This document shows, in pieces, positions 17,720-26,757 of a stretch of 62,915 bases of DNA. The notes beneath the pieces are model-generated. The model ran no database searches. It was not told where the DNA came from and saw only the letters and a program-made list of their open reading frames with translations. This DNA is from Gemmatimonadetes bacterium 13_2_20CM_2_65_7 (lineage in GTDB: Bacteria; Gemmatimonadota; Gemmatimonadetes; Gemmatimonadales; GWC2-71-9): contig MNDR01000101.1 in the NCBI GenBank assembly GCA_001915025.1, positions 23,327 through 86,241 of the forward strand, written 5' to 3'. Position 1 is the stretch's first letter; each line of letters begins with the position of its first letter. Both the position numbers and the translations under genes were made by a program.

Positions 17720-17781
17720 GGCGTGAACGATAGTCGTGCTTGACACACCGCGCCACGGCGCCGACCTTGCGCCACAGCCTT

Positions 17782-19902
17782 ATGCGGCTCCTCTCGCGGA
17801 TCGCGGCGGCACCGGCACTCGTCGTCCGTGTCGCCGTTTCTCTCGCCGCACTTGCCAGTTTCGGCGCCGGGCTCGCGGCCTACGCGAGCGGCCGCGTGCC
17901 TGCGGGCGAGAATCTGCCCCTCGCCGGCGCACTGCTCGTCCTCATCGCCTCGCTCACGCGTCGCTACGGGATCGCGCTCCCCGGCAACGGCTTCTCCTCG
18001 TACGTCCTCGGCGTCATGCTCTACGCCATCCTCGATCGAGGTTGGGCGTTCGCGGCGATCGTGTCGCCATTCGCCATGCTCGGCGGCGACGTGCTGCTGC
18101 GGCGGCTGCCGCTCCGGGCGGGGCTCGGGAATGCCGCGCATCTCACCATGGGATCGACGCTCGTCGGTTTGATGTACGCACGCCTGAGCGGCGTACAGGG
18201 TGGGGCGGCACTCGGGATCGACAACCTCGCTCCGGTGATCATCACGGTCGTCCTGTTGCCAATCATCGTGAACGGCACTTTCTACCTGGAATTGGCGCTG
18301 GGCCAGACCATCGCGTGGGTCGATGCGCGTCTCACGCTGCGCTGGGAATCGATCGTCTATCTGATGTCGGCGGTATTGGCGCTCGCCTGGCTGGCGCTGC
18401 TTCATGGGACGACTCCGCTCGGAGCTCGGATACTCCTCGCCGGCGTCTTGGCGCTCGCGACGGCGGGCAGTCTGTATGTGTTACGACTCGGCGTCCGCGC
18501 CGATGAGCTGAATCTGATTCAGCGTCTCGCGCAGGCCATCGCCGCGGAGCTCACCTTATCCCGAAGCTTTGAACGAGTGCAGGAGCTCACGCGCCAGCTG
18601 GTACCGTGGGAGCAAATGGGATTCGCCCGCTACGACCCACGGACCCGCCAAATGGAGCTTGTCGCCGACACGGCAGCCCAACCCGGCACGACGTTCCGAT
18701 TCGACTCCGATGCCGGCCTCACCGGCGAGGCACTGCGACTGCGGCGGCCCGTGGTTGCGCATGGTCTCGCCCGGGATCAAGTCGTCGTACCGGGTGCCGA
18801 GACGCCAGGCTCCGAGATGCTGGTCCCGCTGTATCACGCCGGCCAGCTGGTCGGGTTGTGGAGCGTCCGGCATTCAGATCCCGCCATGTACCGCCAGTCC
18901 GACGGGGACCTGCTCGAGCTGCTGGCACCCCAGCTCGCGCTCATGGTCGCGATCGATGGTTCGCTGCGACCGGTGACCGGCGCGTCGGATCAGACGACGC
19001 AGTACGTGCAGACACTGACCGCGACCGCCGAACAAATCCACGCCTCCAGCGAAGAGGTCGCGGCCGCGGCTCAGCGGGCAAGTCATGGTGCAGGAGAAGC
19101 GGCGAACCTGGTCACGGCGGCTGCCCGAGAAGCCGGCCAACTCAAGGACAGCGCCGCCGAGCTCGCGGCAGCGGGTGACCGCACCCGCGACGCGGGCGCC
19201 CAGATGGAAAAGACGGCCGACCGGGTGCGCACCGGGACCCAGAATGCCGTCCGTCAACTGACGGACTTAGGTGCGACAACCGAAGAAAGCGCGGCGGAGG
19301 TCGGACGACTGCGCGACGTGGCGGCGCAAGTCGAAAAGTTTTCGGAGACGATCGGGTTCGTCGCCAATCAGACCAATCTCCTCGCGCTCAACGCCACGAT
19401 CGAAGCGGCGCGCGCCGGAATTCACGGCCGCGGGTTCGCGGTCGTGGCTGATGAGGTGCACAAGCTGGCGGAGGCGAGCGGACGTGAGGCCCGGAACGTC
19501 GGCAAGTCGGTGCAGGACACCCGCCGCGCTTTGGATCGCGCGGCGCAATTGATCGAACGAATTCGCGGCGATCTGGGCCAGGTCGTCCAGAATTCCGCCG
19601 CCTGGTTGCAGGATCTCGATCGCATCGCGGACGCCGCGGCCGAGACCGCCCACGCCGGCAAACAAGTCGCGGAGGTCGGACGCCAGAGCGCCCAACTGGC
19701 CACAAAGATCACCGAGACTCTCGGGCAGGCGCGCAGCGGAGCCCAGACGTCGAGCCAGGAGGCGCAAGCCGTGGCCGCCGCGGCCGCCGAGCAGCTCCGC
19801 GCCATCCAGGATCTCGCGCATGGCGCTACCGAGTTGTCGGCCCTCGCCGAGCAGCTCGCGCAAGCGTTGCGCTTCATCCGCGGAGAGAACGGTCATCGGT
19901 AG
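17782..19902 (+). CDS. Methyl-accepting chemotaxis-like protein with multi-TM sensor and GAF domain
   Basis: 706 residues from the ATG at 17782 (a TTG at 17740 is possible but weaker). About seven hydrophobic helices occupy residues 1-235. These include [20 protein letters not shown] and [24 protein letters not shown]-like domain (about 245-395, with [18 protein letters not shown]) follows. The C-terminal signalling domain has the conserved hairpin [20 protein letters not shown] and [14 protein letters not shown]. There is no HAMP domain and no large periplasmic ligand domain, so sensing is probably within the membrane or by the cytoplasmic GAF. No che or flagellar genes are nearby; it may feed a non-motility chemosensory system. 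It is divergent from the SelW operon and overlaps the next gene's proposed start. Confidence 0.9.
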   Translation: MRLLSRIAAAPALVVRVAVSLAALASFGAGLAAYASGRVPAGENLPLAGALLVLIASLTRRYGIALPGNGFSSYVLGVMLYAILDRGWAFAAIVSPFAMLGGDVLLRRLPLRAGLGNAAHLTMGSTLVGLMYARLSGVQGGAALGIDNLAPVIITVVLLPIIVNGTFYLELALGQTIAWVDARLTLRWESIVYLMSAVLALAWLALLHGTTPLGARILLAGVLALATAGSLYVLRLGVRADELNLIQRLAQAIAAELTLSRSFERVQELTRQLVPWEQMGFARYDPRTRQMELVADTAAQPGTTFRFDSDAGLTGEALRLRRPVVAHGLARDQVVVPGAETPGSEMLVPLYHAGQLVGLWSVRHSDPAMYRQSDGDLLELLAPQLALMVAIDGSLRPVTGASDQTTQYVQTLTATAEQIHASSEEVAAAAQRASHGAGEAANLVTAAAREAGQLKDSAAELAAAGDRTRDAGAQMEKTADRVRTGTQNAVRQLTDLGATTEESAAEVGRLRDVAAQVEKFSETIGFVANQTNLLALNATIEAARAGIHGRGFAVVADEVHKLAEASGREARNVGKSVQDTRRALDRAAQLIERIRGDLGQVVQNSAAWLQDLDRIADAAAETAHAGKQVAEVGRQSAQLATKITETLGQARSGAQTSSQEAQAVAAAAAEQLRAIQDLAHGATELSALAEQLAQALRFIRGENGHR
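19882..19897 (+). promoter_or_regulatory. Shine-Dalgarno and AUC start of the IPT/Kelch-like lipoprotein
   Basis: GGAGAG followed by ACGGTC and ATC. The AUC precedes the chemoreceptor TAG by three bases. No ATG, GTG or TTG lies between here and the signal-peptide codons. It is of the same design as the helicase and small lipoprotein starts. Confidence 0.45.
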
Positions 19903-21376
19903 GCTGCTTACCGCCGCGGCCGCCGCGCTCATCGCGACAACTGCCGGAGCGTGCAGCGGGGGTGGGACCACGCCGAACCTCCCGTCCGCGCGTATCGACT
20001 ACATGGACGGGGCCATCGAGCCGATCATCGCCCGCGGTGAACGCTTCGTGATCGAGGGCTTCGGATTCGGAACCGCGCCGGGAAAGGTGCGATTCCCGCG
20101 CATCGGTGGTGGCACCGTCGACGTTACGGTCGCCGATTCCGACTGGACGTCGTTTACGATCGCGACCGCGGTGCCGGACTCCGCCATCGCCGGAAGGACG
20201 TCGCTCACTGTGGCGACCGCCGGTGGCGTCTCACTCAGCGCAGTGATCCACATCCTGCCACCGCCATCGTTCAATCCGTCCACCTTCACGTGGACCGCCC
20301 GCACACCGTATCCTGGGGCCCCGGCGGGCGTCGCCCTGGCGGCGGCTGAGTTTCCCGACGCGACCGGTTTGCGCGCGACGCTGTACACGGCGGGGGGCGC
20401 CGAGCCCATGCAAATGACTCCGGACTCGGGTGTCTATGTCGCCCACACGATCGTGGCGGGGGCGGGCAGTATCGGAAACTGGGCTCGCCAGCGCGACGTC
20501 ACCGATGCGACCCGCTCCCACGTACTTCCCGCGCCACGAGCGTTTGCTGCGGCAGCGGTGGCCACTCGCTACAACTCACGCTTCTCCGGGACCGCCCTGT
20601 ACGTGATCGGCGGAATCGATGCCACTGGCCGCGCGCGCGCATCGGTCTTCAACGCGAACGTCACAGCCGACAGCGTAAGCGGGACGTTTGCGTTGGTCGA
20701 GCCGTTGCCAACCCCGGTCGCGGGCGCGATCGCCGTCGTGCGCCGGGGAAGGATTTACGTGATCGGCGGAACCGACATGCTCGGACATCCGCAGCAGACC
20801 GTTTACATGGGAAGAATTGGGTCGGACGGGCACATCGATGGCTGGTATGCAGAGCCGATGCTCCCGGGGCCGCGCGCCTACGGTAGCGGACTGGTCCGTG
20901 ATAGCCGTGCGGTCACTATCGGCGGAGTCGCCGACAGCGTGCCTCCGGGCGGCGGTCTGGACGCCGGGACCTCGCGCCTGGTGACGGGGGATACGGCGGC
21001 CGTTAGCCTGCTTTCGGGATTCTTCATCGGAGCGTGGGGATCAGGGCCAACGCTGCTGCCCGTGGGCCGGTCCCAATTCGCACTGCTCGATCTTGGAAAT
21101 ACGGCGCTCGCCGTGGGCGGCATGTACGCCGGCGCGTCGACCAATTCGGCCGAGACCCTGGCTGCAACCGTGAGTGCCGACTCGGTTGGGCCGTTTGCGG
21201 GACCGGTGGGCGGCAACCGGATCGCCGACCAGATGTGCCTGACGCAGCCGGCAGGAACGCTCGTCGGACCGGCTGGAGCCGTCTGGCGAGACGCTGACGG
21301 GACCCCCCATGGACTGGTGGTCGGGGGTCTCGATTTGAACACTCAGACGCGCCGCAGCTGCGCATGGGGTTTCTGA
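19895..21376 (+). CDS. Predicted lipoprotein with IPT/TIG and Kelch-like regions (proposed AUC start)
   Basis: About 493 residues. The signal sequence [21 protein letters not shown] is in frame, but the only standard start upstream is the ATG at 19820, 75 bases earlier within the chemoreceptor gene, giving an arginine/serine-rich unnatural leader. AUC at 19895 lies 9 bases after GGAG (19882-19885) and gives a normal lipoprotein signal. After the lipidated cysteine, an IPT/TIG-like Ig domain ([20 protein letters not shown]) precedes repeated blade-like units such as [19 protein letters not shown] and [17 protein letters not shown], resembling a Kelch beta-propeller. The ligand is unknown; it is probably a surface or periplasmic binding protein. 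It overlaps the chemoreceptor stop by 8 bp and may be co-expressed with it. Confidence 0.72.
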   Translation: MGRLLTAAAAALIATTAGACSGGGTTPNLPSARIDYMDGAIEPIIARGERFVIEGFGFGTAPGKVRFPRIGGGTVDVTVADSDWTSFTIATAVPDSAIAGRTSLTVATAGGVSLSAVIHILPPPSFNPSTFTWTARTPYPGAPAGVALAAAEFPDATGLRATLYTAGGAEPMQMTPDSGVYVAHTIVAGAGSIGNWARQRDVTDATRSHVLPAPRAFAAAAVATRYNSRFSGTALYVIGGIDATGRARASVFNANVTADSVSGTFALVEPLPTPVAGAIAVVRRGRIYVIGGTDMLGHPQQTVYMGRIGSDGHIDGWYAEPMLPGPRAYGSGLVRDSRAVTIGGVADSVPPGGGLDAGTSRLVTGDTAAVSLLSGFFIGAWGSGPTLLPVGRSQFALLDLGNTALAVGGMYAGASTNSAETLAATVSADSVGPFAGPVGGNRIADQMCLTQPAGTLVGPAGAVWRDADGTPHGLVVGGLDLNTQTRRSCAWGF

Positions 21377-21424
21377 ACGGAAGGCCGACTATTAAAGTGG
21401 AGTGCCGCTAACCCGGGGAACCAC

Positions 21425-22873
21425 ATGCGTGCGCGGACGACCGTGCTAGTCCTCTGTCTCGCTGCTGTTCCTGCCCCAGGACTCGCGCAGCATACCCATC
21501 AGTTCGAAATCGGCGCGTTCGCCTCATTCACGCGCTACGATCGGGCGTTCAACCTCGATAACCAGATCGGTGGCGGCGGCCGACTGGGATATTTCTTCAG
21601 TCCCGTTATCGGCCTCGAGTTCGACCTCGGCTATCAGCAGCCATCGCCCAGGAGCGGCGGCACCAACGCGGGCCTGGCGCTCGGCAGCGGCAGCCTGATT
21701 CTTAACATGGGCAGCGACCGCAATCTCTTCTACGTCCTGGGCGGTTACACGCGGCTGTCGTTTAGCAACAGTCCCAGCTACACCTTCACCGATCACGCAG
21801 TCCATGGAGCCATCGGCGACCGCATCTTCTTCGGCGATCGTGTGGCGTTGCGCGTCGAAGGCCGCGCGATCTATTCGCCGAGCAGCGGATTCACCGGAAC
21901 CAGCTCTTGGGCCGGTCACGTCGTCGGCTCAGCGGGGCTGTCGATCTTCACAGGGCCGAGCGCGTTTCACGACGCGGACCTGGACGGGGTCGCCGATAAG
22001 AACGACAAGTGCCCCGGCACGCCGGCCGGCGCCGCGGTAGACCCGCAAGGATGTCCGCGCGACTCCGACCGCGACGGTGTCTATGACGGCCTCGATGCCT
22101 GTCCGAACACGGTGCAAGGCGCCGAAGTGGACGCGCGCGGTTGCCCCAAGGATGCGGATGGCGACGGCGTCTATGACGGCATCGACAAGTGTCCCGGAAC
22201 TCCGACCGGCGCTCGAGTCGACGCGCAGGGGTGCCCGACCGACTCGGACAACGACGGCGTGCCGGACGGCATCGATCAATGCCCCAATACGCCGGCGGGG
22301 GCCACAGTGGACCACTCCGGCTGCCCGGTCGACAGCGATCACGACGGCGTGCCGGACGGCATCGATAAGTGCCCGAATACGCCAGCGGGAACCGAGGTCG
22401 ATAGCGTCGGCTGCCAGCGCGCGACCGACTCGGACGGCGACGGCGTAGACGATACCAAGGACAAATGCCCCGGCACCGCCCCAGGTACCAAGGTGGACGC
22501 GGCCGGCTGCCCCATCCTGTTCACCGAAGCGCGGACGCCCGTCGTGCTGCGCGGTGTGACGTTCGAGACGGGTCGCTCCGCGCTCAAACCCGATTCGTAC
22601 ACGATTCTCGATATCGTCGCGGCTTCGCTCGTCGCGAACCCCGACATCAAGATCGAAATCTCCGGGCATACCGATAACACCGGGTCAGCGGCGACCAACA
22701 CGCGGCTATCGCAAGCGCGCGCCGCTGCGGTGCAGGCGTATCTCGCCAGCAAGGGCGTAGCGCCCCAACGCATGGTCGCGAAGGGCTACGGCCCCTCGCA
22801 GCCGGTTGCTCCGAATACGACCGCGGCAGGTCGCGCGCAGAACCGGCGCGTCGAGCTGCGGCAGACGAACTGA
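21425..22873 (+). CDS. OmpA-family outer-membrane protein with six thrombospondin-3 repeats
   Basis: 482 residues. The signal peptide (about 1-21, RARTTVLVLCLAAVPAPGLA) is followed by an eight-strand OmpA-like beta-barrel to about residue 180. Six calcium-binding TSP3 repeats of about 30 residues follow (DSDxDGVxDGxDKCPxTPxGxxVDxxGCP). The C-terminal OmpA peptidoglycan-binding domain has FETGRSALKPDSYTILD, EISGHTDNTG and RAQNRRVEL. It probably ties the outer membrane to the cell wall, with a stiff Ca2+-dependent linker. The ATG follows GGGGAACCAC. The neighbouring gene is a paralogue with the same order of domains, 15 bp downstream, so the two form a duplicated pair in one operon. Confidence 0.94.
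   Translation: MRARTTVLVLCLAAVPAPGLAQHTHQFEIGAFASFTRYDRAFNLDNQIGGGGRLGYFFSPVIGLEFDLGYQQPSPRSGGTNAGLALGSGSLILNMGSDRNLFYVLGGYTRLSFSNSPSYTFTDHAVHGAIGDRIFFGDRVALRVEGRAIYSPSSGFTGTSSWAGHVVGSAGLSIFTGPSAFHDADLDGVADKNDKCPGTPAGAAVDPQGCPRDSDRDGVYDGLDACPNTVQGAEVDARGCPKDADGDGVYDGIDKCPGTPTGARVDAQGCPTDSDNDGVPDGIDQCPNTPAGATVDHSGCPVDSDHDGVPDGIDKCPNTPAGTEVDSVGCQRATDSDGDGVDDTKDKCPGTAPGTKVDAAGCPILFTEARTPVVLRGVTFETGRSALKPDSYTILDIVAASLVANPDIKIEISGHTDNTGSAATNTRLSQARAAAVQAYLASKGVAPQRMVAKGYGPSQPVAPNTTAAGRAQNRRVELRQTN
21971..22512 (+). repeat. TSP3 coding repeats in the first OmpA gene
   Basis: Six consecutive units of roughly 90 bp, each encoding DxDxDGVxD, a CP pair and a VDxxGCP end. The units are diverged but clearly tandem; spacing is constant at 30 to 32 residues. 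Such coding repeats can change number by recombination. Confidence 0.9.
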
Positions 22874-22888
22874 AGCGGAGGCCAACTC

Positions 22889-24565
22889 GTGAGAAAGCTC
22901 GCGGCAGTCCTGGTACTGTTCGCCCTCAGTGGCACCCGACTGGCGGCGCAGTACGAACGGCGCTACGAAGTCGGGCTGTTCGGCGCCTACACGAAATACG
23001 ACAAGACGTTCGGCCTCGCGGACAAGCCGGGTGGCGGCGTGCGGTTCGCGTACGCGCTCGGACCAGCCCTGAGTCTCGAGGTCGAAGCGCTCTTCCAGTC
23101 GCCGCAGAACCTGCCTGCTTCTGCGCAAATCGAGCCGCTGATCGGGTCCGGGAGCCTGCTGCTCTACGCGCTGAACGCGAGCCGGATGTCGCTGTACTTG
23201 ATCGGCGGTTATTCCCGACTCGACTTCGGAGGAACGAGTCCCTACCGGTTTACGGACGGCGGCGTGCATGGAGGCGCCGGCGTCAAGTTCTTCATGAGCT
23301 CGCGTTTCGCCCTGCGGTTCGAGGGACGGGGGATCTACACGCCGACGACGAACGCCACGTTCGGTCCGAAGAACGCGACACATCTCGTTGCGTCCGCTGG
23401 AGTCTCGTTCTTCCAGTCGAGCGGACCGCCCGCTGCGGATGCCGATCACGACGGCGTGCCGGACAAACAAGACGCGTGCCCTGATACGCCGTTGGGAGCG
23501 ACGGTCGACAAGCGCGGTTGCCCGAGTGATTCGGACGGCGATGGGGTGTTGAACGGCATCGACAAGTGCCCCGATACTCCGGCCGGCGCGACCGTGGATG
23601 CGACGGGCTGCCCGCACGACTCAGATGGTGACGGCGTCCTGGACGGAATCGACAAGTGCCCCGACACGCCGGCGGGCGTCAAGGTCGATGAGAAGGGCTG
23701 CCCGCCCGCCCCCCCCGATTCCGACGGCGACGGCGTCGACGACAGCATCGACAAGTGCCCCAACACCCCCGCGGGCGCGAAGGTCGATCCAACCGGGTGC
23801 CCAATCGACTCCGACCATGACGGCGTCTGGGACGGGCTGGATAAGTGTCCTGACACACCCCCCGGCGCCGTGGTCGACACGAACGGGTGCCCGGTGGACA
23901 GTGATCACGACGGCGTACCCGACGGCATCGACAAGTGCCCGGACACCGTCGCCGGCACGCCGGTCGATGCACTCGGCTGTCCACTGGACAGCGATCACGA
24001 CGGCGTTCCAGACAACCTGGACAAGTGCCCGAACACCCCACCGGGCACGCCGGTGGACGCGAACGGCTGCCCGATCGAAAAGGACACCGATGGCGATGGG
24101 GTCCCCGATTCGCGGGATCGCTGCCCCAACACGCCTAAGGGATCGCGCGTGGATCAATTCGGCTGCTTGCTCCTGTTTGAGGAGCACGCCGTTGCGCCCG
24201 CCGCGCCCGGTGCGCCGCCGCCGCGCCCGACACTCATTCTCAGCGGCGTGAATTTCCAGACCGGTCGCTCGGTTCTGACGACTGCGTCCTATGCGGTACT
24301 GGATCAGGTCGCGGGATCGCTGGTCGCAAATCCCGAGATTCGCATCGAGATCGCAGGCTACACCGACTCCGTCGGACGGCGTTACACGAACCTGCGGCTC
24401 TCGATGGCGCGCGCGGGGGCGGTGCGTGCCTACCTCGCACGCAAAGGCGTGAGTCCGTTGCGGATGCAGGCGCGCGGCTATGGAGCCACGGGGTACATCG
24501 CGCCGAATGCGACGGCCGAAGGTCGCGCGCAAAACCGCCGGGTCGAGCTTCACAAACTGCCGTAA
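22889..24565 (+). CDS. OmpA-family outer-membrane protein with eight thrombospondin-3 repeats (paralogue)
   Basis: 558 residues from a GTG at 22889, seven bases after GGAGG. The signal peptide (RKLAAVLVLFALSGTRLAA) is followed by a beta-barrel resembling that of the preceding gene (YEVGLFGAYTKYDKTFGLAD). Eight TSP3 repeats and an OmpA C-terminal domain (FQTGRSVLTTASYAVLD, EIAGYTDSVG, RAQNRRVEL) follow. It differs from its neighbour mainly in repeat number and a proline-rich spacer (APAAPGAPPPRPT) before the OmpA domain. It is a tandem gene duplication. It is probably abundant in the outer membrane. A strong inverted repeat follows the stop, so transcription of the pair likely ends there. Confidence 0.94.
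   Translation: MRKLAAVLVLFALSGTRLAAQYERRYEVGLFGAYTKYDKTFGLADKPGGGVRFAYALGPALSLEVEALFQSPQNLPASAQIEPLIGSGSLLLYALNASRMSLYLIGGYSRLDFGGTSPYRFTDGGVHGGAGVKFFMSSRFALRFEGRGIYTPTTNATFGPKNATHLVASAGVSFFQSSGPPAADADHDGVPDKQDACPDTPLGATVDKRGCPSDSDGDGVLNGIDKCPDTPAGATVDATGCPHDSDGDGVLDGIDKCPDTPAGVKVDEKGCPPAPPDSDGDGVDDSIDKCPNTPAGAKVDPTGCPIDSDHDGVWDGLDKCPDTPPGAVVDTNGCPVDSDHDGVPDGIDKCPDTVAGTPVDALGCPLDSDHDGVPDNLDKCPNTPPGTPVDANGCPIEKDTDGDGVPDSRDRCPNTPKGSRVDQFGCLLLFEEHAVAPAAPGAPPPRPTLILSGVNFQTGRSVLTTASYAVLDQVAGSLVANPEIRIEIAGYTDSVGRRYTNLRLSMARAGAVRAYLARKGVSPLRMQARGYGATGYIAPNATAEGRAQNRRVELHKLP
23438..24169 (+). repeat. TSP3 coding repeats in the second OmpA gene
   Basis: Eight tandem units of about 90 bp encoding DSDxDGVxDGIDKCPDTPxG. 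Several neighbouring units are nearly identical at the DNA level, e.g. GACGGCATCGACAAGTGCCC recurs, consistent with recent unit duplication. Confidence 0.9.
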
Positions 24566-24572
24566 AAAAGGC

Positions 24573-24607
24573 GGGCCATGCAGGGGCTTCTGGCCTTTGC
24601 ATGGCCC
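24573..24607 (+). terminator. Intrinsic-terminator-like hairpin after the OmpA pair
   Basis: GGGCCATGCA and TGCATGGCCC form a perfect 10-bp stem around a 15-nt loop, starting 8 bp after the second OmpA stop. GTCCGTATTTTG follows, a weak T-tract, and AAAAAA lies before the stem, so it may act in both directions. Confidence 0.7.
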
Positions 24608-24646
24608 GTCCGTATTTTGTCTGGCCTCCCACGAATTGAGTCTGGT

Positions 24647-26755
24647 ATGCGTTTCCAAACTGTTGGGATGATGCTCGGACTGGCCCTGCTCCCTCTAACC
24701 CTCCAGGGACAACAGGCCGCCCTCCGGCCATGGCAACCCACCGACTACTATCGCCTCACGGTCGTCACCGATCCGAAGCTCTCACCCGACGGCCGGCGGG
24801 TCGCGTTCGTCGTCACGACCGTCGTCGAAGACAAGGATCGGCGCCACAACGAGATCTGGCTCGCGCCGTCCGACGGATCGGCGCCCGCCTTCCGCTACAC
24901 CAGCCCAGCAACCGAAGCCACGAGTCCGACCTGGTCCCCGGACGGCTCACTGCTGGCGTTCTCGAGCAAGCGCGAGGGCTCGGACGTCGACATCTGGTTC
25001 TTGCGCACCAGCGCGCCCGGTGGAGAGGCTTTTCAGATCAAAGGCGCGCATGCGATGCCGGTGTTTTCGCGCGACGGCCAGAAACTGGTCTACAGCTGGA
25101 GCGGCGATGAGCCCGACAGCCTGAAGCAGCAGACCTGGCGCACGCGCGTTTCTCCGGCCGCAATCACTCACGGGCCCGATCCCAAGCGATTCGACGGCCG
25201 TGTGTACACGTCGATACCGCTCGTCGCCGATGACCGTGGGTTCCTGGCGCCGAAGGAGACGCGCCGCCCCAATCACCTCTATCTGGTGCCGGTTTCGGGC
25301 GGCGTGCCGCAACAACTCACCAGCGGCGACTTCAGTCAGACGGCCCCAGCGTGGTCGCCCGACGGCAAGACGATCGTCTTCGTGCAGGATTCGACCGAGA
25401 ATCAGGAAGTGCCCGACGATCAGTATCCCGCGCTTTTCCTTTTGAGTGTCGCCGACAGCTCGGTGCATCCACTGCGGACGGGATTCGTGCAGAGCAATGA
25501 TCCCGCCTGGTCGCCCGACGGAAAGACGATCGCGTTCATTTGCTCAAAGGGTCGCGGTATGGAGAATGACGTCTGCGTCATCCCGGCGGCGAGCGGGGGG
25601 GGGACGGCGCGGAACCTGACGTCGGATTGGAGTCTCGTTCCGAATTCGCCCACCTGGTCGCCGGACGGCAAGACGATCTACTTCAATGCCGAGATCAGCG
25701 GGAACGTGCATCTGTTCTCGGTCGCGTCGAACGGTGGACCGGTCCACGAGGTCACGTCGGGCGAACGGCAGCTTCGGGGCTTCTCGCAAAGCAGCGACGG
25801 CCGCTGGTTGACGTACACGGCGAGCGACATCACTCACGCCACCGAACTGTACATCACACCACTTGGCAGCAGCCGGCCGCCAGAGCGGCGGCTGACGTCA
25901 TTCAACGACTCGCTTTTCTCGAAGCTCACAGTGATTCCCGCGGATACGTTCTGGTTCGCGGGCATTGGCGGCTTGAGAATTCAAGGCTGGCTGATGAAGC
26001 CGTACGGCTACCAGCCTGGAAAGAGTTATCCACTCGTCCTCTCGATCCACGGCGGGCCCCACTCGAATTACGGCAACGTGCTGTTTCCCGAATTCCAGAT
26101 GCTCGCAGGCCAAGGCTACTGGACGTTGTTCATCAATCCGCGCGGGTCGAGCGGCTATGGACACGCCTTCACGTTCGCGACGCGCGGCCGCTGGGGCATG
26201 GAGGATTATCAGGACCTGATGCAGGCTGTGGACGTCGCGATCGCGCGCGGCAAGGGTGGCGTGGATACGACGCGCATGGCTGTCCTGGGCGGCTCGTACG
26301 GTGGCTTCATGACGAACTGGGTTGTCGGGCACACGAATCGCTTCCGCGTGGCCGAGACCGATCGTTCGATTTTCAACTGGTACTCGTGGTACGGGTCGTC
26401 CGATGCGCAGGTCCTGACCGACTACGAGTTCCACGGCGCACCGTGGGAGAACGATTCGCTCTATCGCGCGATGTCGCCAATGACGTATGCGAGCAACATG
26501 CGCACGCCGATGTTGATCGTGCATTCCGAGGATGATCGGCGTACGCCCATCACCGATGGCGAGCAGCTCTTCATGTCGCTCCGCAAACGAGGCATTCCGG
26601 CGGAATTCGTTCGCTATCCGCGGTCCTTCCATGGATTATCGCGAACCGGCCCGCCCTGGTTGCTCGTGGACCGGCTGGAGCGGATCCGCACGTGGTTCGC
26701 CCACTGGATCGGTACGGGGGACGCGCCGCCGGTCACTGCGGCGAGCCAGCGTTGA
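24647..26755 (+). CDS. Exported S9 family peptidase (prolyl oligopeptidase / acylaminoacyl-peptidase type)
   Basis: 702 residues from the ATG at 24647, which gives the signal peptide RFQTVGMMLGLALLPLTLQG; an ATG at 24578 lies inside the preceding hairpin and is rejected. The N-terminal seven-bladed propeller has WD40-like TolB repeats (SPTWSPDGSLLAF, APAWSPDGKTIVF and similar). The C-terminal alpha/beta-hydrolase domain has GGSYGGFMTNW (nucleophile Ser), HSEDDRRTP (Asp) and SFHGLSR (His). It cleaves short peptides in the periplasm or outside. The next gene, an M14 carboxypeptidase, starts 2 bp after its stop, so the two form a peptide-degradation operon. Confidence 0.95.
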   Translation: MRFQTVGMMLGLALLPLTLQGQQAALRPWQPTDYYRLTVVTDPKLSPDGRRVAFVVTTVVEDKDRRHNEIWLAPSDGSAPAFRYTSPATEATSPTWSPDGSLLAFSSKREGSDVDIWFLRTSAPGGEAFQIKGAHAMPVFSRDGQKLVYSWSGDEPDSLKQQTWRTRVSPAAITHGPDPKRFDGRVYTSIPLVADDRGFLAPKETRRPNHLYLVPVSGGVPQQLTSGDFSQTAPAWSPDGKTIVFVQDSTENQEVPDDQYPALFLLSVADSSVHPLRTGFVQSNDPAWSPDGKTIAFICSKGRGMENDVCVIPAASGGGTARNLTSDWSLVPNSPTWSPDGKTIYFNAEISGNVHLFSVASNGGPVHEVTSGERQLRGFSQSSDGRWLTYTASDITHATELYITPLGSSRPPERRLTSFNDSLFSKLTVIPADTFWFAGIGGLRIQGWLMKPYGYQPGKSYPLVLSIHGGPHSNYGNVLFPEFQMLAGQGYWTLFINPRGSSGYGHAFTFATRGRWGMEDYQDLMQAVDVAIARGKGGVDTTRMAVLGGSYGGFMTNWVVGHTNRFRVAETDRSIFNWYSWYGSSDAQVLTDYEFHGAPWENDSLYRAMSPMTYASNMRTPMLIVHSEDDRRTPITDGEQLFMSLRKRGIPAEFVRYPRSFHGLSRTGPPWLLVDRLERIRTWFAHWIGTGDAPPVTAASQR

Positions 26756-26757
26756 AG

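Noticed and set aside
17740-17745. TTGACA at 17740 as the -35 of the chemoreceptor gene.
   Set aside because: No matching -10 17 bp downstream; the sequence there is CCGACC.
25595-25603. Nine-G run in the S9 peptidase as a phase-variation tract.
   Set aside because: It encodes glycines in a propeller loop and frame change would destroy the enzyme; nothing indicates switching.
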